This document shows, piece after piece, positions 6,084 to 15,331 of a stretch of DNA of 34,454 nt (positions within the stretch are counted from its first letter, which is position 1; every line of letters begins with the position of its first letter). The position numbers were made by a program, and so were the translations under genes. The stretch spans positions 1 through 34,454 of the forward strand of contig NZ_JAVFCB010000008.1 in assembly GCF_030865425.1 (NCBI RefSeq), in the 5' to 3' direction. The notes beneath the pieces were generated by a model that did no database searches, was not told where the DNA came from, and was given only the letters and a program-made list of their open reading frames with translations. This stretch comes from Microbacterium capsulatum (lineage in GTDB: Bacteria; Actinomycetota; Actinomycetes; Actinomycetales; Microbacteriaceae).

Positions 6084-7556
6084 ATGACGACCACCAGCGG
6101 CACTCCCACCCGTGACACCGCCCTCGAGGCGATCACGGGCCTCGCCGCGGCGCCGGAGCTCATCGACGGCGCTCTGCGCGCCGGAGACGGCGACCGCGAG
6201 CTGACGGTGACGGATCCGTCTCTCGACGTCGTCCTCGCGCGGGTCCGCGGTGCGTCGACGGCGCAGCTCGACGAGGCGGCGGAGGCGGCGGGCCGGGCGC
6301 AGCGGGCGTGGGAGGACACCGCCCCCGCCGAGCGGGCCCGGCTGCTGCGGGCCCTCGCCGACGCGATCGAGGTGCGCGCGGACGAGTTCGTCGGCGTCAT
6401 CACCGCCGAACTGGGTTCGCCGCTGACGCTCTCCCGCCGTCTGCACGTCGACCTCGCTGTGCGGGACATCCGCGCCGTCGCCGATGCGCTCGAGGCGTTC
6501 ACGTTCGAGCGGCGGATCGGCAACTCGGTCGTGACGGAGCGGGCGGCGGGCGTCGTGCTCGCGATCACCCCGTGGAACTACCCCCTGCACCAGGTCGTCG
6601 CGAAGGTCGCCCCCGCGATCGCCGCCGGCTGCACGGTCATCCTCAAGCCCAGCGAGAACGCGCTCGCGACCGCCGCGCTGTTCGCCCGCTGCGTCGTCGA
6701 CAGCGGCCTGCCTGCGGGCGTGCTCAACGTCGTGCTCGCCGGCGGCCGGGAGATCGTCGACCACCTCGTCGGCCACCCGGGGGTCGACCTGGTCTCGTTC
6801 ACCGGGTCGACCGAGGTCGGATCCTCGATCGCCGCCCGCGCCGCGCGGACGATCACCCGCGTGCACCTCGAGCTCGGCGGCAAGTCGCCCAGCCTCGTCG
6901 CGCCCAGCGCAGATCTCGCCACCGCGGTCAAGGTCACGCTCGCGAACGCGTTCTTCAACTCCGGACAGAGCTGCAACGCGTGGACGCGGCTGCTCGTGCC
7001 CCGCGCCTCCCTTGCCGAGACCGAGGAGCAGCTCGTCGCGCTCGCGGCGCGGCACCGCCCGTCCGACCCGTGGAGCGACGACGCCCGGATGGGTCCGGTC
7101 GTCTCCGCACAGCGCCAGGCCGCGATCTGGCGCGACATCGCCGCCGTCGAGGACCGCGGCGAGCGGATCCTCGCGGGCGGGCTCGGCCTGCCGGACGGGA
7201 CCGAGCGGGGATCCTTCGTACGCCCCACCGTCGTGTTCGACGTCGACCCGCACAGCCCGATCGCGCAGGAGGAGGTCTTCGGACCGGTGCTCACGGTGCT
7301 CGGCTACGACGACCTCGACCACGCCATCGAGCTCGCCAACGGCACGCGCTACGGGCTCGGCGGCAGCGTCTGGGCCGCCTCCACCGACGAGGCCGCCGGG
7401 ATCGCGCGCGAGGTGCGCTCGGGCCAGCTCGACCTGAACGGCGGGGCGTTCAACCCCGCAGCCCCGTTCGGCGGCTTCAAGTCGTCGGGCTACGGCCGCG
7501 AGCTCGGCTCGTACGGCATCGCCGGGTTCCTCGAGCCGCAGTCGTTCCAGTACTGA
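6084..7556 (+). CDS. NAD(P)-dependent aldehyde dehydrogenase
   Basis: The 490-residue cytosolic enzyme oxidises an aldehyde to its acid with NAD(P). The class I/II ALDH fold is complete: TPWNYPLHQ with the oxyanion Asn (about 162-170), LKPSENA cofactor site, LELGGKSPSLV with the general-base Glu (about 262-272), GQSCNAW with the nucleophile Cys near 297, and EEVFGPVL near 395. The start is ATG with GGAAG 5 nt upstream. A TTG four codons earlier is less likely. It converges on the hydroxyacid oxidase gene with an 11-nt gap. In this setting it would oxidise the aldehyde released by the ThDP enzyme or by the alcohol dehydrogenase. The substrate is not readable, but aromatic aldehydes are possible. 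Confidence 0.92.
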   Translation: MTTTSGTPTRDTALEAITGLAAAPELIDGALRAGDGDRELTVTDPSLDVVLARVRGASTAQLDEAAEAAGRAQRAWEDTAPAERARLLRALADAIEVRADEFVGVITAELGSPLTLSRRLHVDLAVRDIRAVADALEAFTFERRIGNSVVTERAAGVVLAITPWNYPLHQVVAKVAPAIAAGCTVILKPSENALATAALFARCVVDSGLPAGVLNVVLAGGREIVDHLVGHPGVDLVSFTGSTEVGSSIAARAARTITRVHLELGGKSPSLVAPSADLATAVKVTLANAFFNSGQSCNAWTRLLVPRASLAETEEQLVALAARHRPSDPWSDDARMGPVVSAQRQAAIWRDIAAVEDRGERILAGGLGLPDGTERGSFVRPTVVFDVDPHSPIAQEEVFGPVLTVLGYDDLDHAIELANGTRYGLGGSVWAASTDEAAGIAREVRSGQLDLNGGAFNPAAPFGGFKSSGYGRELGSYGIAGFLEPQSFQY

Positions 7557-7567
7557 GCGGAGCGCGC

Positions 7568-8824
7568 TCAGTACAGCGGCACCGGCGCCCGCCGCGTGAA
7601 CAGCCGTACGTGCTCCGGCGTCAGCTCGGCGATCGACGTCACACCGAGCAGCTGCATCGTGCGCTCGACCTCGGTGCGCAGGATGTGCGCCGCACGGTCC
7701 ACGCCGGCCTCGCCGCCCGCCATGAGCCCGTACAGATAGGCGCGCCCGACGAGCACGAACCGGGCGCCGAGTGCGATCGCCGCGACGACATCCGATCCGG
7801 TCCGCACCCCCGAATCGATCATGACCTCCGTGTCGGCACCCACTTCCCGCACCGCCGCGGGCAGCAGGTGCAGTGGCGGCGGAGTGCGGTCGAGCTGGCG
7901 CCCGCCGTGGTTGGAGAGCACGATGCCGTCGACGCCCGCGTCGACGGCCCGGCGGGCATCGGCCAGGGTCTGCACACCCTTGATCACGAGCGGGCCGCCC
8001 CACGCTTCCCGCACCCATGCCAGATCCTCGAAGGTCGTCGTGTTGTCGTTGAAGCCGGACACCTGCAGCGCAGAGCGCGGGACGCCCGGTTCCTCGTAAG
8101 TGAACGTGTACGGCTCGGTGGTGAGCAGATTGCTCCACCACTCGACCCGGTAGGACGCGTCGAGGAACGTCTTCAGGGTGAGCTGCGGCGGGTACGACAT
8201 CCCGTACTTGAGGTCCCGCAGCCGGTTACCCGACACCGGGACGTCGACCGTGACGATGAGGGCGTCGTAGCCGTGCGTCTTCGCCTCCGCGATCATCCGC
8301 AGCGACAGGTCGCGGTCCTTGAGCAGGTACATCTGGAACCAGCGACGGGCGGACGGGGCGGCCTCGGCGAGGGCCGCGATCGACGTCGTGCCGACCGTCG
8401 ACAGCGCATAGGGGATGCCGGCACGGCCCGCGGCACGCACCACGGCGCGCTCCCCCGCCGCGTGCATCATGCGGGTGCCGCCGGTCGGCGCGAAGCCGAA
8501 CGGCAGTGCGCTCGGGCCGCCGAGCACGGTCGTGCTCGTGTCGACCGCGTGCACGTCGCAGAGGATCCGGGGGTGGAAGTCGAGGTCGCGGAACGCCTCG
8601 CGCGCCCGGGCCATTCCGAGCTCCTCCTCCGCGCCGCCGTCGACGTAATGGAACGGGCCGGACGGGGTGCGCGCCTGCGCGATCCGCCGGAGATCCTCGA
8701 TCGTGTGCGCGGACGCGAGCCGCCGCTGCACACGACCGAGACCGCGGCGATCCTTCAGAGCGAGGAAGGGCTTGAGGTCGCCGGGGCGCGGGAAGCGCCG
8801 CTCCAGCCGTGCGTACTCCGGCAT
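7568..8824 (-). CDS. FMN-dependent alpha-hydroxyacid oxidase/dehydrogenase
   Basis: The 418-residue product belongs to the FMN-dependent (S)-2-hydroxyacid oxidising family (glycolate oxidase, lactate and mandelate dehydrogenases). It is a TIM barrel with VTVDVPVSGNR near residues 210-220, the catalytic-His motif LSNHGGRQLD near 305 and the FMN phosphate segment DSGVRTGSDVVAAIALGA after it. It converts a 2-hydroxyacid to a 2-oxoacid. An in-frame ATG at 8866 overlaps the upstream gene. The ATG used here follows the upstream stop by 19 nt with AAGGA about 10 nt before it. It is the last gene of the minus-strand operon. With the ThDP enzyme and aldehyde dehydrogenase it recalls the mandelate pathway order of reactions, but the substrate is not proven. 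Confidence 0.88.
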   Translation of the reverse strand: MPEYARLERRFPRPGDLKPFLALKDRRGLGRVQRRLASAHTIEDLRRIAQARTPSGPFHYVDGGAEEELGMARAREAFRDLDFHPRILCDVHAVDTSTTVLGGPSALPFGFAPTGGTRMMHAAGERAVVRAAGRAGIPYALSTVGTTSIAALAEAAPSARRWFQMYLLKDRDLSLRMIAEAKTHGYDALIVTVDVPVSGNRLRDLKYGMSYPPQLTLKTFLDASYRVEWWSNLLTTEPYTFTYEEPGVPRSALQVSGFNDNTTTFEDLAWVREAWGGPLVIKGVQTLADARRAVDAGVDGIVLSNHGGRQLDRTPPPLHLLPAAVREVGADTEVMIDSGVRTGSDVVAAIALGARFVLVGRAYLYGLMAGGEAGVDRAAHILRTEVERTMQLLGVTSIAELTPEHVRLFTRRAPVPLY

Positions 8825-8843
8825 GGGATCAGGATCCTTCGCG

Positions 8844-10994
8844 TCATCGGGCGATGAACAAGGCATCGACGAGCGTGATCTCGCCGGTCCCCTCCCGCAC
8901 GAACGTCGGGTTGAGGTCGGCCTCGACGATGAGGTCCCCCAGGTCGGCGGCGAGCGCGGAGAACCGCACGATCGCGTCGGCCAGCGGACCGATGTCGGTC
9001 GGCTCCGCGAGCTTCCGGTACCCGGACAGGAGCCTGCCCAGGTGAGTCTCGGCGATCAGGTCCCGGGCGCCCTGCGCCGTCACCGGCGCGAGGTCGACGG
9101 CACGGTCGCCGACGAGCTCGGCGAGGGACCCGCCGGATCCGACGACGACGAGGGATCCGAGCGGATCCTCACGGGTGAACCCGAGGATCGCCTCGATGCT
9201 TCCGGCGACCGCCACCTGCACCTCGTAGCCGTCGATCTGCGCGTGCGGGAGGGCCCGCATCCTCTCGCGGATGCCGGCGACCGCCGCGCGAAGCGCCTCC
9301 TCGTCGCGGATGCCGACGACGACCCCGCCGACGTCGACCCGGTGCGGGACGTCCGGCGAGGCGATCTTCACGACGAGCGGGAAGCCGACCTCGCGGGCGA
9401 ACGCGACAGCCTCGTCCTCGTCCTGCACGACCAGGGAGCGGGCGTAGGGCAGGCCGTAGGCGGCGAGGATCCGCTGGACGAGCGCATGCCCGAGCATTCC
9501 GTGCCGGGCCGAGACCTCGGCGCGGAGCCCGGCAACGACCTCCGCCGACACGATCATCGACGCGTCGTCCTCGGGTGTCGGCGCCGTGCCCAGGGTGTTC
9601 AGGGCGACGAGGGCGGGCTCGAGCCCGCGGAGGATCGTCGTGTTCGTCCCCTCGACGAGCTCGGCGAGCATCGGGTGCACCGGGGAGGCCGTGCTGGAGA
9701 CGACGACCACGGGCGTCGCGGACGCCTTCGCCCCCTCCACGATCTGACGGACGTGCTCGATGTAGTCGTGCTGCGGGGTGAGCGGAAGCTTCTCCTGCGC
9801 ATCCTGCACGACGACGATCGCGTCGACGCCGGGATCCGCGCCGACCGCCGCGACCGCCTCGGCGGTGCGTCGGGCGTCCTCGTCGATGCTCGCGCCGATG
9901 TCGACGGGGTTCTCACCCGTCGTCCCCGGCAGGGCGGCGCGCACGCGTTCGGCGGTCTCCGGGGCGAAGTCGGCGATCGTCGCGCCGATCTCGGTGGCGA
10001 TGTCGCACGCGAGCGCGCTCTGCCCGCCTGAGATCGACATGACCGCGAGCCGGTTGCCGCCGACGGGCCGCGATCCCAGCCGGGAGTACAGGTGCAGAGT
10101 ACTCACGAGCTCGTCGTAGTCGCGCACGACCGGCACGCCGAGCTGGCGGAACAGCGCCCGGTAGGCGTCGTAGCCGGTGACCAGGGCGCCGGTGTGCGCC
10201 TGGGTCGCCCGGCCACCGGCCGAGGTGCGCCCGACCTTGACGGCGACGATCCGCTTGCCCGCCGCCTGCACGCGGCGCACCGCGGCGCGGAACGCCTCCG
10301 GCTCGGTGAGCGACTCGAGCACGAGCCCCACGGCCGCCGTCTCGTCGTCCTCCGCGAGCCAGGAGAGGTAGTCGGCGGCGCTGAGCGACAGCTCATTGCC
10401 GCTGGACACCACGCGCGAGAAGCCGAGGTCCGAGGTGGTCGTGACCGAGATCGCCGCGGACCCGGACTGGGTGACGAGCGCGACGTTGCCGGTGCGGAAG
10501 TCGCGCCGGATGTTCGCGGTCCACAGCGGGGCGGCGTCGGCGACGCTCAGCGTGCCGAGGCAGTTCGGTCCGTTCACGACGATCGGCAGCTCCGCGAGCG
10601 CCTCCCGCAGCTCGGTCAGCTCGTCGTCGCCGAAACCCGCGGCGGGCATGACCGCCGCGGGACAGCCGCGCTCGGCGAGCTCGCGCAGCACGCCGGTCGC
10701 CCGGGCGGCTCTGACGCTAACGACCGCGACGTCGACGCCCTCGGGAAGGTCGGCGATGCTCGGCACGGCCGCATATCCCTCGAGCACGTCGGCCCGCGGG
10801 TGCACCGGGATCACGGTGCCCGCGAACCCGAAGATCCGCAGGTTCCGCAGCACCTGGTTGCCGAGCGTGCTGCGCTCCGGCGAGGCGCCGATCACGGCGA
10901 CGGTCCTCGGGCGCAGCAGCCCGGTGATGCCGCGGGCGACGAGGGCCGCGCGCTCAGCGGCGGTCCGCACGGTCGGGAGATCCGCGGTGATCAT
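8844..10994 (-). CDS. ADP-forming acyl-CoA synthetase (acetate-CoA ligase family), fused subunits
   Basis: The 716-residue protein makes an acyl-CoA from an acid, CoA and ATP, yielding ADP through a phosphohistidine. Domains run in this order: CoA-binding Rossmann fold with VAVIGASPERSTLGNQ (about 30-45), CoA-ligase domains with the phosphohistidine motif QAHTGALVTGYDAY (His near 266), and an ATP-grasp domain from about 490 with KIASPDVPHRVDVGGV. The usual HKSD of ATP-grasp_5 is HRVD here. The start ATG overlaps the stop of the preceding gene by ATGA, showing translational coupling. A longer open frame upstream is a shadow of that gene. Members of this family activate acetate, but also ferulate-type aromatic acids. 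The substrate is unknown here. Confidence 0.9.
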   Translation of the reverse strand: MITADLPTVRTAAERAALVARGITGLLRPRTVAVIGASPERSTLGNQVLRNLRIFGFAGTVIPVHPRADVLEGYAAVPSIADLPEGVDVAVVSVRAARATGVLRELAERGCPAAVMPAAGFGDDELTELREALAELPIVVNGPNCLGTLSVADAAPLWTANIRRDFRTGNVALVTQSGSAAISVTTTSDLGFSRVVSSGNELSLSAADYLSWLAEDDETAAVGLVLESLTEPEAFRAAVRRVQAAGKRIVAVKVGRTSAGGRATQAHTGALVTGYDAYRALFRQLGVPVVRDYDELVSTLHLYSRLGSRPVGGNRLAVMSISGGQSALACDIATEIGATIADFAPETAERVRAALPGTTGENPVDIGASIDEDARRTAEAVAAVGADPGVDAIVVVQDAQEKLPLTPQHDYIEHVRQIVEGAKASATPVVVVSSTASPVHPMLAELVEGTNTTILRGLEPALVALNTLGTAPTPEDDASMIVSAEVVAGLRAEVSARHGMLGHALVQRILAAYGLPYARSLVVQDEDEAVAFAREVGFPLVVKIASPDVPHRVDVGGVVVGIRDEEALRAAVAGIRERMRALPHAQIDGYEVQVAVAGSIEAILGFTREDPLGSLVVVGSGGSLAELVGDRAVDLAPVTAQGARDLIAETHLGRLLSGYRKLAEPTDIGPLADAIVRFSALAADLGDLIVEADLNPTFVREGTGEITLVDALFIAR

Positions 10995-11902
10995 TCGATG
11001 CCCAGCACTCGCGCGGCGTTGCCGTACAGCCACTTCTCCTGCACCGACTCCTTGAGGGGCAGCTCGAGGTACTCGTCGATGATGGCCTCCATCGACATGC
11101 CCAGCAGCCCCCAGGACAGGCCGACCATGACCTTGTCCTGGATGAGCGTGTTGCCGAACTGCATGAACTGCTCCCAGCCCGAGCCGGGCTTGCCGAGGTA
11201 CTTCGGCCGGTGCGCGGCGGTGTCGCAGAACAGGTTCGGGTGTCGGCGCAGCAGGCCGACCATGTCGTTGATCCACGGCCAGCCGCTGAGCCCGGCGATG
11301 ATCGTCAGCTCGGGGAAGTCCATCGCGATCTGGTCGAGGTGCCGCGGGTGGGCGAGGTCGTACGGGCGGTCGTTCGCATACGGCATCGAGGTGTAGATGC
11401 GCACGGGGATCCCGAGCTCCACGGCCTTCGCGTACAGCGGGTAGTAGCGGCGGTCGCTGGGCGGGATCGTGTCGTAGAGCGCGGCGACCGAGAGCCCGCC
11501 GATGCCCTCCTCCGTGACGAGCCGGGTGAGCTCGCGGGACGCGCGCATGCCGTCGTACGGGCTGAGGTGGGCGAAGCCGATGAAGCGGTCCGGGAAGGCC
11601 TGCACGACCTCGGCGGTGACCTTGTTGGACGCCGCGGCGACGACGCTCTTCACGACACCGGCGCGATCCATGAGCTGCACGAGCTCGGCGGCGCGCTCGG
11701 CCGGCGGCCGGGTGTCGGTCACCGCGTTCACGTCCGGGGCCTCGGGATCGTCGGATCGCGTGAAGATCGTGTCGTAGTTCGACCAGCCGTATCCGGGCGG
11801 GTTCGGCAGGCGGTCGGGGCCGGCGGGGCCGCGCTGGCCGGTGCCGGCGTGCTCGCCGTCTCCGCCGGGGAGGACGGTCTCGAGGTCAATGACGCGACGC
11901 AT
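10991..11902 (-). CDS. Amidohydrolase-2 fold protein lacking metal ligands
   Basis: The 303-residue product follows the ACMSD/amidohydrolase-2 pattern (PF04909-like) along its length. Examples are PLYAKAVELGIPVRIY, HLDQIAMDFPELTIIAGLSGWPW and YGNAARVLGIE at the end. The metal ligands of the family are gone. The N-terminal E-x-H is DLETV, the IHTG histidine is IYTS, the GHLG histidine is GLSG, and the GSD aspartate is GLSWG. It may therefore be a metal-free lyase/hydrolase, a binding protein or a pseudoenzyme. ATG has AAAGGA 8 nt upstream and overlaps the dehydrogenase stop by 17 nt. It is coupled by ATGA to the acyl-CoA synthetase. The position inside a tight operon argues that it is functional. 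Confidence 0.8.
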   Translation of the reverse strand: MRRVIDLETVLPGGDGEHAGTGQRGPAGPDRLPNPPGYGWSNYDTIFTRSDDPEAPDVNAVTDTRPPAERAAELVQLMDRAGVVKSVVAAASNKVTAEVVQAFPDRFIGFAHLSPYDGMRASRELTRLVTEEGIGGLSVAALYDTIPPSDRRYYPLYAKAVELGIPVRIYTSMPYANDRPYDLAHPRHLDQIAMDFPELTIIAGLSGWPWINDMVGLLRRHPNLFCDTAAHRPKYLGKPGSGWEQFMQFGNTLIQDKVMVGLSWGLLGMSMEAIIDEYLELPLKESVQEKWLYGNAARVLGIE

Positions 11903-12914
11903 CTGCGAATTCCTTTGCTACTTCGAGGGGGTCGGCGGTGGCCGCCGCGGGCGTGGTGAAGACGATCTTGAGCTGCCCCGGCTTGGGGGTGATGGCGCGG
12001 GTGTAGGCCTCGGTGATATCGTCCGGGCCGACGACGTCGGTGACGTACGCGGCCGCGAGCGCGGGGTGCGCCGCGAGGTACTCGCCGGCGGCAGCCAGCC
12101 AGTGCCGGCGGTCGCGGGTGAGGCCGGAGCGAAGAGTCAGGTCCTTCGCAAGGAAGCGGTCCAGGTCGAACGGGTAGATCCGCTCGTCCGGGATGCCGAA
12201 GTAGTAGATCTGGCCGCCGTGCGCGACCGCCTCGACGGCGTCGTTCAGGGTCGCGGTCTGGTGGCCGATCGCCTCGACGACGATCTCCGGGCGGCGGTCG
12301 TCGGGCAGCATCCGCGCCCAGCGGTCGGCCGAGGCCCAGACCATCTCGTCCACGCCGAACAAGGCCGCAACGTCGCGGCGGTCGACCCGGTCGACGCCCG
12401 TCACGTGCGCGGCGCCGGCGGACTTCAGCACGTGGCCGAACAGCACGCCGATCGGGCCCTGGCCCATGACCGCGGCCGTGCGACCGGCGACGTCGCCGAG
12501 CCGGTCCACCGCGGCGAGCACGCACGCGAGCGGCTGCAGCATGACCGCGACCTCGGCGGGCAGATCCGGACTGTACGCGGTGAGGCCGTCGCCGCGGGTG
12601 ATCACGTACTCGGCGATCGCGTCGTAGGCGGTCGCCCAGCCGACGACGGTCTCGCCGACGTGCACGCCCTCCTGGGCGGAGGCGACGACGACACCGACGA
12701 TCTCGTGCCCGGGGAACCCGACCGCTGCCGGCAGATGCGAGGGCGCGTCCGCGTCCAGCTGGCGGACGCCGCGGAAGAACTGCAGGTCGCTGCCGCAGAT
12801 CCCTCCCGCGAGCGTGCGCAGCAACACCTCCCCCGGCTGGAGCGCGGAGGGATCCGGCTCCGGGGCGTCACAGGGCTCGAAACGCTGCGGCGCGACGAGC
12901 TGCATCGCCCACAT
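11886..12914 (-). CDS. Zinc-type medium-chain alcohol dehydrogenase
   Basis: The 342-residue MDR-family oxidoreductase has catalytic-zinc ligands in GGICGSDLQ (Cys40) and PGHEIVG (His70/Glu71), a later QPLAC (127-131) and the Rossmann signature MGQGPIGVLFG. The four-cysteine structural-zinc lobe, normally near residues 95-115, is absent. The segment there is VVGWATAYDAIAEY. It would oxidise an alcohol or reduce an aldehyde with NAD(P). The ATG directly abuts the TGA of the ThDP enzyme, and a second ATG three codons on is possible. The gene is in the middle of the catabolic operon. Its substrate probably belongs to the same pathway but cannot be named. Confidence 0.87.
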   Translation of the reverse strand: MWAMQLVAPQRFEPCDAPEPDPSALQPGEVLLRTLAGGICGSDLQFFRGVRQLDADAPSHLPAAVGFPGHEIVGVVVASAQEGVHVGETVVGWATAYDAIAEYVITRGDGLTAYSPDLPAEVAVMLQPLACVLAAVDRLGDVAGRTAAVMGQGPIGVLFGHVLKSAGAAHVTGVDRVDRRDVAALFGVDEMVWASADRWARMLPDDRRPEIVVEAIGHQTATLNDAVEAVAHGGQIYYFGIPDERIYPFDLDRFLAKDLTLRSGLTRDRRHWLAAAGEYLAAHPALAAAYVTDVVGPDDITEAYTRAITPKPGQLKIVFTTPAAATADPLEVAKEFADASRH

Positions 12915-14516
12915 TCAGGCGATCCCGTCCGGGCTGATCCGGATGTCGATGAGCAGCGGGCCGCGGCGCTCGGCGATCACGCCGGCGATGCCGTCCAGCT
13001 CGTCGAGTGAGGTGACGGTCACGGCCGATCCGCCGAGCGCGGTCGCGATGCCCTCGAAGCCCGGCCAGTCGAACATCGCCAGGTCGCGGTTGCGCCCCTG
13101 GTCCCGCAGCTGGATCTCCTCCGCGCCGTAGCAGCCGTCGTTCAGCACGACGCAGATGAGGTCGCGGTCGTGCCGGACGGCGGTGTTGAACTCGGTGAGC
13201 CCGGTCATCATGAAGCCGCCGTCGCCGCAGATCAGCAGCGCGGGCCGGTCGGAGCGCGCGAAGCTCGCGCCGATCGCGGCGCCCATCCCGATCCCGACCG
13301 CGCCGAAGCTCGCGCCGTACACGTAGGCGGCGGCATCGGGGGCGTGCACCCGGCGGACCGTCTCCTCCATGAAGCGCCGCACGTCCACGACGAGCGTGCG
13401 CTCGGCCGGCACGGCCTTCTCGACTGCGGCCAACGCGGTGCGGATGTCGACCATCCCGTCACCGCTGCGGTCGACGTACCCGGCGGATCCGTTCGCGGCG
13501 CGCAGCTGCAGCGCCTCCTCGTGGAACCGGGTCGCGCCGATCTCGGCGAGATCCAGGTACTCCACGATCTGCCGCGCCACGGCGGCCGCATCGCCCGCGA
13601 TCACCGCGTCGACGTCGAGGTTGAACCCGAGCCGGGCCGGGTCGACATCGCACTCGATCACGGTCTTGCCCTGGAAGAGCGCCCCGCGCTCGGTCGTGAG
13701 CTTCGACAGGCTCGCGCCGATCGCGATGATGCAGTCGGCCCGATCGATCACCGCGGAGCCCTCCGGCGAGGACAGACCCCCGCAGATGCCGATGCTGCGC
13801 GGATCCCCGGAGAACAGCTCCTTGCCGCGGAGGGTCGTCGCCAGCGGCGCGCCGAGCCGCTCGGCGAGCGCTCGCACAGCCTCCTCGGCGCCGCCGAGCA
13901 CTGTGCCGTACCCGGCGAGCACGAGCGGGCGGCGGGCCACGCTGATCATGCCGAGCGCGGCCTCCAGCTCGTCGTCGTCGAGCGGGGTCGGAGTAGCCGT
14001 GCCCTGCTCGACCGAGCGGTAGGCGACCTCCTCGTCCTGGATCTCGACGGCGATGTTCAGGACGACCGGGCAGCGCTCGGTGCGCGCCACCGTGACCGCG
14101 CGTGCGACGTCGTGCAGCACCGAGTGCCGGGACTCGACGTTGATGAACACCGCGCCGGTCGGGGCGACGTACTCGGCCTGCTCGATGAACTGCTTGTTCT
14201 CGCGGTCGTGCGTGGCGCCGGCGATCAGCACGACGGGGGATCCGGCGCTCACGCAGTCGCGGAGCGCGGTGATCGTGTTCGTCAGACCCGGCCCCTGGGT
14301 CACGGTCGCGACGCCGACCCGGCCGCCCGCCTGGGCATAGCCGTTCGCCATCGTGACCGCGCCGAACTCGTTCGCGGCGGTGACGTAGGTCAGCCCGAGC
14401 TCGTGCACGAAGTGGTCGATGATCAGGAGGTTCCCCTCCCCCATCACGCCGAACATCGTGTCGACGCCGTGGTCCGCCAGCGCCTTCGCGACGGCCGCAC
14501 CGAGTTTCACGCTCAT
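12915..14516 (-). CDS. Thiamine diphosphate-dependent enzyme (decarboxylase/acetolactate-synthase-like)
   Basis: The 533-residue protein has the three domains of the POX/PDC/ALS family. The N-terminal Pyr domain has the activating Glu50 in AANEFGAV and [13 protein letters not shown]. The central domain starts near residue 190. The C-terminal PP domain carries the ThDP motif GDGGFMMTG...VVLNDG (GDG near 428, Asn about 27 later). It would cleave or decarboxylate a 2-oxoacid or 2-hydroxyacyl-CoA. The Ser/His residues that mark benzoylformate decarboxylase are not visible (GVMGEGN replaces GNPGSNE), so that name is not used. It is coupled by ATGA to the ABC ATPase upstream and abuts the alcohol dehydrogenase downstream. 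Partnering with the hydroxyacid oxidase and aldehyde dehydrogenase is plausible. Confidence 0.87.
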   Translation of the reverse strand: MSVKLGAAVAKALADHGVDTMFGVMGEGNLLIIDHFVHELGLTYVTAANEFGAVTMANGYAQAGGRVGVATVTQGPGLTNTITALRDCVSAGSPVVLIAGATHDRENKQFIEQAEYVAPTGAVFINVESRHSVLHDVARAVTVARTERCPVVLNIAVEIQDEEVAYRSVEQGTATPTPLDDDELEAALGMISVARRPLVLAGYGTVLGGAEEAVRALAERLGAPLATTLRGKELFSGDPRSIGICGGLSSPEGSAVIDRADCIIAIGASLSKLTTERGALFQGKTVIECDVDPARLGFNLDVDAVIAGDAAAVARQIVEYLDLAEIGATRFHEEALQLRAANGSAGYVDRSGDGMVDIRTALAAVEKAVPAERTLVVDVRRFMEETVRRVHAPDAAAYVYGASFGAVGIGMGAAIGASFARSDRPALLICGDGGFMMTGLTEFNTAVRHDRDLICVVLNDGCYGAEEIQLRDQGRNRDLAMFDWPGFEGIATALGGSAVTVTSLDELDGIAGVIAERRGPLLIDIRISPDGIA

Positions 14517-15331
14517 GCCCTTCTCTCGCTCATCGCGCGCGCCAGGAACGACCTGGTGCGCTCCTCCTGCGGGTTCGACAGGACCTCGTCCGGCGTCCCC
14601 CGCTCCACCACCTTGCCGTTGCTCATGAACGTCACCGTGTCGGCGACGTCCTGCGCGAAGCCCATCTCGTGCGTGACGACGACCATGGTCATGCCGTCCC
14701 GCGCGAGCTGCTTCATGACGGTGAGAACTTCGCCGACGAGTTCGGGGTCGAGCGCCGACGTGGGCTCGTCGAAGAGCATGAGCTTCGGATCCATCGCGAG
14801 CGCCCGCGCGATCGCGATGCGCTGCTTCTGCCCGCCGCTCAGCTGCGCCGGGTAGGCGGTCGCCTTGTCGCTGAGCCCGACCTTGTCGAGCAGGTCGTAG
14901 GCCCGCTCCTTCGCGGCGGTCGCCGTCATCCGGCGCACCTGCCGGGGCGCCTCGATGATGTTGTCCAGCACGTTCTTGTGCGGGAACAGGTTGAAGTTCT
15001 GGAACACCATGCCGATCTGCTCGCGGTTGCGGCAGACCTCGGCGTCGCGCAGTTCGTGCAGCCGACCGTTGACCTCGCGGTAGCCGACGTTCTCGCCGTC
15101 GACGTAGATGCGCCCGGCGTTGATCTTCTCGAGGTGGTTGATGCAGCGCAGGAACGTGGTCTTGCCGGATCCGGACGGGCCGATGATGACCGAGACCTCG
15201 CCGCGCTTCACCTCGAAATCGACCCCGCGGAGGATCTCGACCGATCCGAACCTCTTGAACACGCCCGTGGCCTTGACCATCGGGCCGTCGTACCGTTCCG
15301 CGGCGCGGTCGGTGCGTGAGCGGAAGATCAT
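14513..15331 (-). CDS. Polar amino acid-type ABC transporter ATPase
   Basis: The 272-residue ATPase is of the HisP/GlnQ type. Walker [10 protein letters not shown] is at 51-59, Q-loop FQNFNLFPH follows, then signature LSGGQKQR, Walker [13 protein letters not shown] and the H-loop THEMGF. It powers the importer formed with the adjacent permease and lipoprotein. The start ATG overlaps the permease stop (ATGA), and its own stop overlaps the next ATG, so three genes are translationally coupled. Because the transporter is fused into a catabolic operon, it probably imports the substrate of the downstream enzymes. The family usually carries amino acids or related organic acids. Confidence 0.93.
   Translation of the reverse strand: MIFRSRTDRAAERYDGPMVKATGVFKRFGSVEILRGVDFEVKRGEVSVIIGPSGSGKTTFLRCINHLEKINAGRIYVDGENVGYREVNGRLHELRDAEVCRNREQIGMVFQNFNLFPHKNVLDNIIEAPRQVRRMTATAAKERAYDLLDKVGLSDKATAYPAQLSGGQKQRIAIARALAMDPKLMLFDEPTSALDPELVGEVLTVMKQLARDGMTMVVVTHEMGFAQDVADTVTFMSNGKVVERGTPDEVLSNPQEERTRSFLARAMSERRA

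Noticed and set aside
4269..10994. Crotonase plus acyl-CoA synthetase plus ALDH as a ferulate/vanillin pathway
   Set aside because: The crotonase lacks the hydratase-lyase signature expected of feruloyl-CoA hydratase/lyase, so the assignment would be guesswork.
12915..14516. Naming the ThDP enzyme benzoylformate decarboxylase and the block a mandelate operon
   Set aside because: The characteristic N-terminal motif (GNPGSNE type) is replaced by GVMGEGN, and no mandelate racemase is present. Only the reaction order is similar.
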